Shown piece by piece: positions 47,046 through 59,128 of a DNA stretch of 64,000 nucleotides (positions within the stretch are counted from its first letter, which is position 1; every line of letters starts with the position of its first letter). Source of the stretch: Terana coerulea (lineage: Eukaryota; Basidiomycota; Agaricomycetes; Polyporales; Phanerochaetaceae); NCBI GenBank assembly GCA_024811115.1, contig JAKOGH010000216.1, positions 62,001 through 126,000 of the forward strand. Direction: 5' to 3'. The position numbers and the translations under genes were made by a program. The notes below the pieces were generated by a model. It was given only the letters and a program-made list of their open reading frames with translations. It had not been told where the DNA came from and did not search any database.

Positions 47046-47892
47046 CTACATTGAAGTGGCAGGAACCTCTACAACAGTTCCGTCATCACATATTACCCGA
47101 AAGCGTACTGAGACATGGCGACAAATTAGTAGTATTTCCTGCACTTCTAAGCATAGTACGTACATATGGTAAATGGCTGGCCTTTGACTTTTCGTATGCT
47201 CGTAAAATACAACGTCCCGGCTCCCTATTAAAAGTAGGCAGACGTTTTCAGTTACCGCGAAAACTAGACAGGTATCACGTACGTTTGTGACCCTTGACTC
47301 GGAAGCATAGATCGACATTGCCTTGCATCATGTGGACCTAGCAATAATGTCGATTAGGTGTACTACATGAGCTCTGCATATGACTTACGCCGCCTTGGAT
47401 GTACGGATTCCCGTTTAACCACCATACAGGCTCGAACCGAATGGCGTCTCCGAGCACTTCCCGTAATGCAGGGGTGTCTTGCACTGTGCTCATTACTTGT
47501 CGCACAACCGAAGAGGACAGTCGTTCCTGGTTCGCAGCATATAGGTAAAATGCACCCCAGGCAGATGTTCCGAGGACTATTGCAGCGAGCAGCACAGGCC
47601 ATTTGCGCTGTAAGACGGGTCGAGATTGTAGGGATGAGTGGAAGCATACACACAAAAGAAATGAGCATACTTGCAAGGGCGGGAGATCACGCTGAGGTCG
47701 AGCATAGTATTCCCGTGGTTTTGAAGGTGCCGAAAAGGTTTCGACTTCAGGAGGCGGACGTGGTACTTGCTGAGTCGAGGCGGCGGTGGGGAAGGTCTTC
47801 GGATTCGTCGTAGACAGCGTCCGACGGACTGTGCACGCACTCAGCCCGCCTGCCTGAAGTATCCTGGATGTTTTGAGCGCGAAGAATGACAT
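47046..47892 (-). CDS. COA1: Cytochrome oxidase assembly factor Coa1
   Basis: Coa1 is a mitochondrial inner-membrane protein acting with Cox1 early in complex IV assembly. The N-terminus MSFFALKTSRILQAGGLSAC is presequence-like, and a Pro-rich stretch follows. An intron leads to RKWPVLLAAIVLGTSAWGAF (transmembrane) and YLYAANQERLSSSVVRQVMS. Later exons give EPVWWLNGNPYIQGG, HMMQGNVDLCFRVKGHK, GAGTLYFTSIRKVKGQPFTI and RFRVICDDGTVVEVPATSM-stop. These are the expected order of Coa1 features. The junction between VKGHK and GAGTL is one or two bases out of phase with the obvious splice sites, so that boundary is provisional. It is divergent from COG6 with a 98-bp spacer. Confidence 0.87.
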
Positions 47893-47990
47893 TTGCGTAG
47901 CTGAGACGTAGAGAGGGGGGGAGCAGGAGTTGCTTCGGGAACGTTTCGAACGAAAGTCGCGTTTGGCGGGTTTGACGCCGGCGCTCCGTT
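47893..47990. promoter_or_regulatory. 98-bp bidirectional spacer between COA1 and COG6
   Basis: The two start codons lie on opposite strands only 98 bp apart, so both leaders and core promoters must share this segment or overlap the coding 5' ends. It contains a G-run and a GAACG/CGAACG-rich stretch, but no element I can name. Confidence 0.6.
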
Positions 47991-50815
47991 ATGCCCAGCT
48001 CTCCCAAGTCACCATCCACCACTGTCCCTCAGAACCCCCTCGCTATCCGGCTTTACAAGGTTCTTGCCGCCAACTTCGAAGATGATGCCACCAAGGATGC
48101 ACTAAACACCCTCGCCAACTTGTACGCTCCTGCACCGAGTACAAACGGAAGCTTGAAGGCGAAGGGCAAAGAAATCAAGCATGACAAGCTTGAAGACATC
48201 GACGACGAAGACAATGAGGACGACCTGACGGATAACATGCTTCATCACAACATACCTCATGCACAGGAAAGCTCTTCTTTTGAATCTGCACCTGGTGAAG
48301 TAGCTGCTAAGGCGAGGAAGAATCTGAGAAAGGATGTGGAAAGCAAGCTCGCCGATTCCAGCCGCAGGTTCCTTACCGCGTTTTCGCAAGTAGATGAGGT
48401 ATACCTCACTTCGTCATACATATGAAGTGTGTGTTTGACGATTCCACCAGCAACTAGACACGATACAAGAGCATATTGCACTCATGCGCACACGCTGTGA
48501 CGAAGCACAGACACAGCTTCAGGAAACCAATGAAGCTTGCAAGTCGCTGCTAGACCGTGCGGGAAGTCTACGCGAACAAAGGTGCCGAGAAGCTCTGAAG
48601 CTATAGTTATGGTACTAACGGGCAAGCTGTAGACAAGATATCACCACTCGCCAATCCATAGTCACGGCCTTCCTTGGTCGATTTACCTTGCGTCAGGACG
48701 AAGTCGAAGCCATTACTTCCAGGGACATTCCCGTTGCAAAGCGATTCTTCGCCGCGATGGACAAAGCAGAGCGCATTCGGGACGACTGCCGCGTGCTCAT
48801 GATCTCTGAAGACGGACCTACCAAAGCCGGGTATGCTTATTCCCATGTGCGACTTCCCTAGAGGTACCATACTAAGTCCTAGTTTCCAGTGTGGATATCG
48901 TTACTACAACGTCCGGATACTTGGAACAGGCGTACGATAAAATCTTCCGCTGGTGCTCTTTCGAGTTTCGCCAGATGGGTCGGGATGCCCAGGTTGAAGT
49001 TGACGCCAACATGCGGGAGGCAGTCCGCCGGTTGTCGAAGCGTTCAGAACTATTGACGTGCGTGTATTTCCTTCGTGTATTATTGACAATGACCCTCTGC
49101 TGACGTTTCTTTCAGTGACGCCTTAGCCTCACTATCCCAAACACGGCAATCAACCCTTCTCAGTACCTTCACAACTGCGCTGACGCGCGGAGGTCGCGGA
49201 GGACTTCCGCGTCCCATAGAATTGCACGCGCACGACCCACTGCGGTATGTCGGCGATATGCTAGCATGGGTGCATCAAGCCATTGCCGCAGAGCGTGAGT
49301 TCCTGGAAGGTCTGTTTGGCATGAGAGCAGAGGAAGGTGGACGAATGGTGGGCGCCGTCAGGGTTCGCGGTAGCAGCGAAGAGGACGAATGGATGGCCGA
49401 GTTGATGGATAGAGCAGTAGGCGGCCTGTGCACACCTCTGAAGGTTCTTGTTATCACACTCAGTGGAAACAGCTCACTAAGGGCGACAGTTATTATTCTA
49501 GAATCGAATACAGCAAACTGTACGATCGCAGGAAAGCAGTATCACCTCATACAAGATAGCAAACCTCCTGCAGTTCTATTTGCTTACTATGCAACGCACG
49601 ATTGGCGAGGACTCCGCCTTATCAAATACCTTGCGAGAGTATGTCGCACGTAATATGTTACACGATATCTTCTCTGATTTGCCTGGACAGGATGACCGAC
49701 TTTGCCTACCAAGTCTTCTTCGACGCAATCCAAGCGCAAGGCCGCTCTATTTTGCGGGCGCATTTAGTCAGTATATTCGAGGGCTCAAACCCTGCCACAG
49801 TATATCCGGTAGTCATGTTTGCTGACCAACGTCGTAGGAACCAGATGACCAAAGCGTCGCGCCTCCACTCGCTATTCTCGACCATGTCCAAATATTGCGC
49901 GAGATACTTGTGGTTTATGAGTCTTCGGTTGGGGATGCAGCTGATTCGCGTGACACTTCGAATTCCGATCTGGAAGAAAAGATACGCAAGAGAATGGAGG
50001 CAGCTGCCGACGGTTGTCGCGACATTCTGGACCGTATGGTTGACCCAGCTATCGAAATGTGCGTCGTTGCATCAGGGGAAAAACACAAGTCTCGGCCAGC
50101 ATGGGACCGTGAAGTCTTCCTCATCAATGCTATGACGTATCTTCAGGTTGGTCCCTCTTGCATCAAAAATGCCTAATTCTTACGTGCGTTTTCGTAGGGT
50201 GTCCTCGAGCCATTTGCGTTCACGGTCGAAAAGCAGGGTGTCATTCAAGGTCTAGTGGAAGGAAGAGTCATACAGCTTATTGAACACCACGTAGGTCTTG
50301 GCTTGCTGGAAACGTCGCTGCCTTCTGACGTTCTTCATACTGCAGTACGCTAATCTGCTCGTTGATACTGGGTTGAGCGAAATATTTGACGCTTGGAAGA
50401 AGCGTCAGGGCAACGTAAGCTTGCAGCTCGACGCACTACAAGAAGCGAAGCGCGTTGCTAATCCTCACTTTCAACCCCTCAGGAACCATTGTCTCACCTA
50501 CCCGCTGCGTCTACCAGCCGCCTACAGGCAGCGCTGCACAAGTTTTCAGTGTGGCTGACGAGTAATACCGTCGACCACCCGCCACGGCTAGCCGAACTGA
50601 GCGTGCAGAGCGTCGCGAGCAGAATACATCGAGCGGCGCTGGCGCGTCTTGTCAAGTCGTACAACCAACTCTGTGACGAGGTTAGGAAGCCCGAGAACAA
50701 GTACGAGGCGGCCGCCACTGTTCTTGGAAGCGAGCGGCCATTTGGGCAAGTGCATTTGTTGTGGCAAATATTCGGAATTGACGAAGAGGAAATTACGGAC
50801 GGCGAGCAAGTGTAA
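47991..50815 (+). CDS. COG6: Conserved oligomeric Golgi complex subunit 6
   Basis: COG6 is part of the COG tether for retrograde transport within the Golgi. The start MPSSPKSPSTTVPQNPLAIR leads to LYKVLAANFEDDATKDALNT, an acidic linker and coiled-coil sequence: ARKNLRKDVESKLADSSRRF, then QLDTIQEHIALMRTRCDEAQ. Further exons give RQDITTRQSIVTAFLGRFTL, GYLEQAYDKIFRWCSFEFRQ and DPLRYVGDMLAWVHQAIAAE. The C-terminal half includes MTDFAYQVFFDAIQAQGRSI, WDREVFLINAMTYLQ, LVEGRVIQLIEHHYANLLVD and AALARLVKSYNQLCDEVRKP, ending in EEITDGEQV. About eight introns. Frames join without obvious breaks. It converges with the DUF6535 gene. Confidence 0.93.
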
Positions 50816-50970
50816 TACAGCTGTGTCCTGGGTTTGTATGTATTTACATTCAGAATGCTATTCACCATATCCAACATCTGCATGCATGAAGTCAAATATG
50901 ACCTTAAGGTGTATAAGATTCGCCCGTGCATACCTGTTGCTGTGCGCCCATGGTTTTAACATAAACCGGC

Positions 50971-53900
50971 TTATGGCTCTCTACGTGATAGCCACGGCCA
51001 CGACCAGTCGCGACTCGGATACAGGAAGAGGTGTACGGAATGGCTATCACACATGTTTCGGTAGTTGATTCGCCACGCTTTGAATGCTTCTCGTTCGATC
51101 ATTCCACCATGTCTCGAGTCTCGCACTTGCACTTCTAGAATGGTCTCTTCCATACCACACCTCGATATAGCCCAAAGCGTCGCCAGGAATATGTGCCCGA
51201 TAGGACCTTGATCCCGGTCAAACACGCCGTTGAGCTGTGCGTCCCGGCTAGATGGCTGGGTAAGCAAGTCTACATAGTCTTCATAATACTGATCTTGTAT
51301 CTCGGAACGGATGAGAAGGAGCAGGTGGTCGGCCATCCTACGCAAGGATCCGAGGTAGCTGTGTATGTCTTGATCGTCTGTAACTCCGAGGTCACCGGTG
51401 GTGAGTGTACGTAGGTGCTCGGCCAGTGCGGAGAAAGTGTGTGTCCATTTCCGTATGTGGCCGCTTTCGGACGCAGCGTACCCCCGAACAAGGAGAATAC
51501 TCCATACGCAAATTTTGAAGACCCAGGTAGCGAAGCGCAGGCGCGTTTCTCCTGAATGCGAAGCGGACCCATGATTCAACCAATTAGGAGAAATACGTCC
51601 CAGTAAGCCTCTGATGAGGTTGTAAGGCTTTGAAGGGCGAGATATTACTATTGAAGCTGTACTCAGTTATATTGCCAGCCCTAAAAATTCATACACGTAC
51701 CCTCGGCATCACTACTACGAGACTTCAGTTCACTAACCCAAAGAGCTGGCAGCAACATCCGCATTGAAATTATGAAGTCATCGAATGCTTGGTCAACAAT
51801 GACAGTGGAGTCAATGAGGAGGCGTGCGCCATCAGCCGAATGAGAGAAAAATCGCGCGAGTGTTTGGCGCGTCCTTTGGAATGCATCGTCGGTCCATAGG
51901 ACTTGGGTACTATCAAGGCGTGATGGTGACAACGCAGAGGAAGGTGATACCGTGGCAGTAGGAGCCGCCGAGTGCATCGTCGCCGGTGGTACGCGTTGAG
52001 TGTGTGGTGAAAAGGAAAGTGACGTCTGTGGGGAAGAAAGACTGGACTGTCGTGAAGAATTACTTCGCCTTATTGACCGCTCTCGCTTGAGCATACCATC
52101 CGGGGAAGGGGCTTGCGCTCTGATAGATGGAGCGACAGCCACGGTCGCTGCTTGCGACACATCAGATACATTTGGAAAAGGCTCCTGCGTTGCCCCAGAC
52201 CCGGTGCTGGCTGATGGAGGGTAATAAAGCTCCCGTCGCGTTACGGGTCTCCGCCCGAGGGAACGCGACTAACATGTGGGGTAGGTGGTGTGAATGACCT
52301 ATTCAAAGCAAGCGAAGACCGAGAGCCCGCATGGAGTCCTCGCGGCGATGGAGGAAGGGTTGCAGGAAGCGGAGGTGATACTGTCGATGGAGACCGCCAT
52401 ATCCCGGCCCTCATGTCGAACAGATACTGGCTCCTGGATTCATATGTAGGATACCCGGCAAAGGCCACGAAAATCTGACCGATGCAAGAAAGGGCATCTG
52501 GTTGTAGCTCGCCGGCCTGATGGACTGGACTGGAATCTATGTAGATTTGGCTCGAGAATGTAATGTACGGCGGGGAAGACTCTAGGACGTCCATCCATAT
52601 AGGCACCATAGTGTTCAGCAACTTCAGTTGCTTGCTGCGGGGACATCGTGCTTGCACCTCGAGGAAAACTCTGATGAGATACTCGACAACGCTGAACCTT
52701 CTGATTGTAAGCGATTGCCCATCGGAGTCATTGCGTTGACGTAACAGATTGCTTGCTTCTTTGGTGACTATGAAGGCGAAGTCGTAAAGGTGCCCTGGTG
52801 GGACAGTGCTCAAGATGTGCCACAATTCGGATAGCGCAGCACTGTCCGTCAACAACCAGTGTTGCAGGTGCATCCAGGTTTCTGGGGCAAGAAACCCAAT
52901 CATGTCAGGCGACAATAGAAACAGGGCCATTAGAACTTCATCTTGTTGTTGCGGGCCCGGGAGTGATTCGCCTAAGCCTCGCTGTACAGCAGAATCGATT
53001 ATGTCTGCAACCCAAGAACGATACAAAATGGTAAGTCTTCCAGATAGGGCAGCAAAATCTTGGAGTTCAACTTCTTGTTGTAGACGGTGGCCCAGAATTT
53101 GCATAACAAATCTTGCAAGCTCTGAAAGTGGGACTGGTCGTGAAAGCCCGACAAGAGACTGGGAAACAAGGGGAAGTAGGTCGTCGTTCAGGAGTATAGC
53201 GTCCACGGCTACCAAGATTTCTGCATCTCCGTCATTCTCCGTCACAGCACTACCCTCCTCATATGGACCGGCTCGCTGAAGCACTTTGTCGCAACGATCA
53301 CTGAGGACTTTGAAGCTTCGAGGTATGGGCATCCACAATATGTGCAAAACATTTGCGACTGTTCTGAAAACGGCCGGTAGGTTGAGCAGAACATGTTCAA
53401 CTATGAAATTCCCAACAAACCAAGGACCCATTATGATCCCCATCAAAACCAGACCTGCGGTATACAGGAGCCAATGCAGGACCTTGAGAGGGTGAACAAC
53501 GCAGTATGCTGCCCCTTGGAGGGCCGGCCAGAGTAGACCACGGAGTCGAAGCATCGGACCCTTGAGAAGGACTGTTTTGTACGGACACCGGGGTGAAACA
53601 GCTGGGGCAAATATCGTAGCGATGACGAATAGCGACCAGCCGGCGACCAGAGGGAGACTTATCAACTCCACAGTGCGATGGAGGGATTGGGTGAATATGC
53701 AGAGGCCGATAAAAAACAAAGCCAGTGCAACCTGGAGAAGTAGTGGGAGAATGCCTGCAATCTCAAAGACCATCCATGTCTTGAGACCTGGGGCACGAAA
53801 GTGGCGAGCACGAAGGCGCTGGATGGGGGCGGTGTATTCAAGCGCCAGATATTCGCGGAGCCACTGTTTGACGAAGATCCCGAGCGATGCAGTCAGTAAG

Positions 53901-54427
53901 CTGACAATCAAGCTCGCGAACCACAAGGCATTAATGCAGATCGCGGAGAGTTCTGGTTCAAATGTAAATGGTGATGTCGGGGCAGGTGCTGTTGAGTTGA
54001 TGTGCCCAGCATTTAGCGTGTACCCGCTGGTCTGCATGGCAATCTGGCGAAGGAGTTGAACCATTTCGTCCTGCGGATCAGGCTGTAGATTGTGATAGGA
54101 GTCTACTACGAACCCTGTGACGGCCGCGGAGAATAGACCAGCCTTACACCAGCTTGATTAGCTCAGGGACTCACGCAGGAAACTGAGCACTCACGAAGGT
54201 CAATAGGGTGTCGATGTCCTCTTTACAGTCCTTGACCTTGTCTTCGTCCAAGTTACGAACGATTTTTCCTAACTCCGCCCATCCCGAAGCATCGCCTTTC
54301 ACGGTCGGTGATCGATCTTTGAGAGGATCCTGAACTTTTGCCTGGTTTTGTGTGGTTTCGGTGGAAAAGGTACGGGGACTTCTTGTGCGGGTAGATCGCT
54401 GAGAGTCTGGATATTGGAAGAATCCAT
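50971..54427 (-). CDS. DUF6535 multi-pass membrane protein (frame breaks)
   Basis: This is a basidiomycete-specific family of unknown function. The DUF6535 part reads DASGWAELGKIVRNLDEDKV, AGLFSAAVTGFVVDSYHNLQ and ALWFASLIVSLLTASLGIFV. KQWLREYLALEYTAPIQRLR, GLKTWMVFEIAGILPLLLQV and VALALFFIGLCIFTQSLHR follow, with four to five transmembrane segments. A long helical soluble domain and a Ser/Pro-rich linker come after, and the last exon (51579-50971) holds a further helical domain. Two joins lack splice sites and look like indels: near 54300 (KIDHRP-stop against TVKGDASGW), and at 52245-52247, where one more C would join GGDP to VTRRELYYPPSA. The start at 54427 (MDSSNIQTLSDLP) is tentative. Confidence 0.83.
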
Positions 54428-55509
54428 GCTTCGACCGAGCACTATGGTATTCTGCGACAAAGGGTCAGTACCCTGTCCAGCGTGCTGGGTTGCTTCGGCC
54501 CTTGAACCTCTGGATTCTTGCATTAGCAATACTCTTATGGAATGAGTCGGCGTATCAACATACGGAAGAGGCACAGAATGAGGTGAGGATCGGTTGTCGA
54601 GAAGTCTGCAGGGGCACTCAAGATAGGTCTCCAAATTCGTACTCTGCCCAACTACGCTGATGCTGTAGAATGTAGAGCTCGACGCTGACGGGGAAGACAG
54701 CTGCGAGGTTAGAGTCGTCTAGATGTGGGAGAATGAGGACGGGGGATAAACGACAAGCTGAACGAACAGATGAGCGAACCCTCGATGGCAGTGTGCAGGA
54801 ACCGAGAGCAAGTACTAGTCACCATGACTGACGAATGCTTCATCCACGCATCTGTACGGATGCACGTTGGATGCACGCATTCTTCAGCGTCCGCGCTATG
54901 TTGAACACGGACAAACAAACTCATCGGTAACCTCGGCCGCAGGACAGTATTGGCCAAGTACTGGCATAGTGCTGTCGAGTGACTACAATATATATAAGAG
55001 TGGGGTAAACCTAGGATGCATCAGCTATGGTACAGTCACGGTATGCCACGGAATCAATATTCCATCGGTATCGCACTTATTTCAAGTAAAGATTGGGGAT
55101 GAGTCGATGGTGCCTCCAGGTTCTACGGGGCTTAAAGAAAATTTACGGCCATGAAATGGCCTACACTAGTACTCCATATGCACTGTGTAGGTCGAGCCGA
55201 GGTCATGCATGCACTACCATACATACGCCGGATTTAGCATGAGACCCTTCAAAATACTCGGAGACTCAGCAAGAAGTGAAATGATAAGTGGAACGAGTAG
55301 ACATTAAGATGCGTGCAAAGCGTCGGCATGGCGCAGTCTTTGCAGCAAAATCTTGCTGCTGTTCGCCGAGTGTCAGTCGTCGGGGAACATGCAACATGGC
55401 GGTGGCAGTGCTGCCACCGAGCGCTGCCGAAGGAAGCGCCAGCGGGTTATAACGCCTGCATGACAGTGTCTCCTTCCTCCGCCTCATTCTTATACCCTCT
55501 TCAGCGGCC
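54428..55509. other. Intergenic between divergent DUF6535 and arrestin genes
   Basis: Upstream exons of the DUF6535 gene may extend to about 54634; there is an intron-like GTATGT...GCTAATGCAAG between about 54563 and 54518. From 54.65 to 55.5 kb I see no gene. A TATATATAAG box-like run occurs near 54988. Confidence 0.4.
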
Positions 55510-58500
55510 ATGTCCCAGGCCAAATTGTGAGCTGCTTGCTGCCCCTACACTCAAGGAAGCTCACAGTTTTGCAGAACATTACGACCCCCACCTAATGTCG
55601 ACTTTGTGCAGGGTAGGTGACCTCACTGCTGCTTCATCCAACTTTCGCTCAACTTCCCCTCGCAGGCTACCCAGGCATACCCCCTGGGCCTGACCGCCCA
55701 CAGGCTGCAGTAAAAGGAGTACGCACGATCTTAAGGTGTGCACTCAAGGTCAAAAGCACTGACAGCTTGCCTAGGCGATAGAAGTGCGCGTCGGACCCGG
55801 AGGAGTGAAGGCAAAGTGGGTGCGGATTGAGCTGAGAAAGGTCGAGACACTGCCCGGAGGGGGCTTGCAAACACATTCTTCGACTTTGTCGGTCAGAGCC
55901 CCGTCAATCTCTGGCAGTCGGGCGAGGACTATGCGCTGCTGTCGACTGTAAGTGCGCGTCATAACCCAGAACATTCGCCGACTGATGGTGCCTGCAGCAA
56001 GACTTCCAATTCTCTATCCGTATTCCAGAGTCCATACCGCCCAGCATTGCGTTAGAAAAAGGAGGTGCGTGCAGCATGATCGCTCTTGTGAAGTGCATAC
56101 TGATAACGCTGCTTAGCCGGTATCAAGTACGAATTAATTGCTACCCTATGTGTCAAGGGCAAGAAGTACGATCCGAGTGAACAATCTTATTACACTGTGC
56201 TGACATCGTTCTACTCAGAGGATTCCTTCGTCGAGACAAACATGCCATCCTGTCCACCTCTGCGCCCATCATCATCGACAAGCACGAGCTGCATTCTACA
56301 TGGCCCGTCTACGCCCAACCCGAGACCCGTAACATTGCCCTTGACAACATAACACTCATCGTCGAGCGCACCAACACCTGCTACGGCCCCGGTGACCGCA
56401 TCGGCGTCACCGCCGTTGTCAAATCCGACAACATGCAGACCATGATCCTCCGTGGCTTCGAATTCTCGCTCAGGGAATCAACCGTCTTCCGTGCAGGGCC
56501 CAACACCACGGGCAGGAAGGCGGCACCGCAGGTGAAGACGGGCAACGTGTGTGAGCAGAAGGTCCCCGTCAATCAGACGTTGCATTATGGCATGCAGCAC
56601 AAGGCCGAGCTAGCGATTACGGTGCCATCCCACCATACGTCGACGACGCTGAATGCGGCGAGGCATATCGACATCACATATGTGCTCACTGTGAAGGCAT
56701 TGACGGCAACGGGCAAACCACTGGTGATGGATCTCCCTGTTATCATCTCGAACTGGCCACGGTGCGTACCTCCTCAGGCGCGCCGTACTTTCGACTCAAT
56801 GTGTTCGCAGGGCTGTATCCGTGGAAGCCGTCAGACGCATCGGGCTTGCGCCAAACGTCTCTTCGCACGTGCCGGCGCAAGTCCCTCAACCCTCACGGCT
56901 AGCAGTATGTCCGTCACGCCAAGCCAGCCGCCCGCGGTGCCTGTGTCGCCTGGACGCACGCCTAATGCCCACCCCTACATGAACCCCGCGCCCGCACCGA
57001 CCGCCATCACCGACGACTCTGAGCCGGCCGTTGAGTTTGCACGGCCGAACGGGAACTACAACACCGCGCCGGCGGCCTACACCAGTAATGTCGACGAGTT
57101 TGGCTCCCGTCTGCGCGGACTGAGCATCGACCAACCTCCGCTCGGCGGACCGGAGATCCAGACCATTGGCGGCTCACAGGTCAACGGGCGCCCATACATC
57201 GCGGATAGTGCATCTGCCGTCCGACCGCGGTCGAGTGCTGGTCGTGCAGCAGCGCCTGCGGCGAACAGGCTGACGGTAACGAACTTCCATGGGGACGACA
57301 TGCCGGAGGAGGTGAGGAACCAGAACTTGCAACGGGCAGCGCAACAAGCAGCGCGGCATCAGCGCAACACGTCGGTTGGATCACGGCCGTCTGTGTCGGG
57401 ACCCGGCCCACGTACAGGATTCTATGAGCTCGGAGGAGGAAAAGAAGATGCTCTATGAACGTGCCAAAGCGCAGGTAGAGCAGACCCAGGGCGTCCCGAG
57501 TGCATCCCGACCTTCGTTCGAGGTAAGCCAGTCCAGCATTTTCGCTGCGCAAAGCTGACCACTTTGCGCAGATCCAGTCACCGACTCCAGTACGAGACGC
57601 TGGCCCTGTTCCAAGTGGTGTCAACGGCTCGGTCTCGGCAAAGCCGTCCGGCTCCAAGTGGATGACTGCCGAGGAGGAAAAGGCCAGACTGTTCAACCAA
57701 GCACAAACCGCGGTGCGCAAAACACAAGGTCTCGAGGAGTCCAGTGGTGCTGGTTCGCACAACCGCAGCGGGTCCTTGAATGCGAACTCTCAGTCCGCAG
57801 GTGCATCATTGTACTCCCAGGCGATGTCCTCCGTGCACCGCAATGCTAGTGCAGGAAACTCCTCTGCCGCGGCCTCGCCTAGTCCAGCGAAACGTTCATA
57901 CCCCTCAGCTGAGGAAGAAAAGGCCGCTCTTCGACTTTTCCAGCAGGCCAAAGCGGCCGTAGACCGAAACCAGAACCCAGGCTTCAGTGTTCCTCCGTCA
58001 CAGTCGCCTGCTCCTGCCGCATCGCCTGTACCGCCGCCCACTTCGGACCCCATCCCTTACGACGCTCTCTACCCTTCTTCCCAACCACAACCCCCTAGCT
58101 CTCCCCAACCGCAGTACCTGTCTGAAAAGAGAAGCTACGCAGGACGTACGAGGCCCAGGATGCTGCGGCCATGGCGGCACAACAGCCCCAGCAGGCGCCC
58201 CCTCTGATAAACGCACCTGCATATATGCCTTCGTCGCCCGCCCCGTCCGCCACGTACTCGATTAACGGGCCGAGTGCTATGTCTAGCGCGATGTCAGAAA
58301 AGGAGCTGCTCCGCAGACGATACGAAGCCCAGGACGTTGCGGTAGTAGGCTCACCTCCACCTGTGACGCCGCCGAGGCAGATGCCCGTGCCCGCAGGCAG
58401 CCGCGGCCTGCCGTCGCCTCGCGCGCAGCCGATGCCCCCGGCGGGTCCGGCAGCTCGCGGCCGCTGACCGCTGCTGAAGAAAAGGCCCGGCTGCGCGCGA

Positions 58501-58810
58501 TGTACGAAGCGGATGAGGGCGGGAGCAGCGCGAACCCCCGCTGCCGATATCCCCGCCGCCACACACCAACGGTATGAACGGGCACAATGGTTTCGGGAAC
58601 ATCTACAGCAACGTCCCGCCGCCACCCCCGCTTGCGCCACGCCCGCCGAAGGAGTACATCGAGGAGACGTTGGGCGAGGATGTGAGGGTCGCGAGGCAGC
58701 TCGAGGCGTTGGATACTAGTGATGGCACGACTACTAATGGGGAGAACAACGGCTTCACGTCTCACTCCATTCTGCCGCCGCCACCTTTGCCTCCTAAAGT
58801 CAGTCCATGA
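55510..58810 (+). CDS. Arrestin-domain protein with long disordered tail (several frame breaks)
   Basis: Arrestin-related proteins recruit ubiquitin ligase to membrane transporters. The proposed start is MSQAKF. Exons then give GYPGIPPGPDRPQAAVKG, AIEVRVGPGGVKAKWVRIEL, TFFDFVGQSPVNLWQSGEDY, DFQFSIRIPESIPPSIALEK and GIKYELIATLCVKGKK. A C-terminal arrestin half follows: APIIIDKHELHSTWPVYAQP, RTNTCYGPGDRIGVTAVVKS and HIDITYVLTVKAL. The tail carries repeated short helices (EEEKKMLYERAKAQVEQTQG, EEEKARLFNQAQTAVRKTQG, EEEKAALRLFQQAKAAVDRN) between Pro/Ser-rich spacers. Four frame breaks occur, at 55859-55863, about 58125-58133, about 58440-58465 and 58535-58539, mostly in G or C runs. Exact arrestin subfamily not determined. 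Confidence 0.8.
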
Positions 58811-59128
58811 GCTTCTGTTCTGCTCGTTCCTTCACCTGCTTCTATTCTGGAATTTATTACAGTGCTATTATTTATACTGGGCAGTGCTTGTGTTTATGTC
58901 TGTCATTACGCTAATTCGTCCGCACCATTATACCATCATTCGACTACCCTTGCTTATTCTTTCCTATCCACCTATCGTGCTCGCGCGTCTTGTCTTTCCT
59001 TTGTCGTTAGTTGCTAGTCATCGTCATTTTATGGATACACTACTATATATCTCGTACAACTACAGAATATCTACATTCAGCACAACAGTATTACAATCGC
59101 GACACCCTATATTCCTACCGCACCTCGG
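58811..59128. other. Convergent 3' spacer, nothing recognised
   Basis: This is pyrimidine-rich and AT-rich 3' flank shared by the arrestin gene and HSF1. No gene. Confidence 0.5.

Noticed and set aside
52806..54059. Plus-strand open frames within the DUF6535 gene
   Set aside because: Antisense shadows of a long hydrophobic exon whose minus-strand translation has clear transmembrane segments and family motifs.
55510..58810. Calling the arrestin gene a pseudogene
   Set aside because: The breaks sit mostly in homopolymers, and the intervening protein segments are well preserved, as in several essential neighbours with the same defect. Assembly error is the simpler account.
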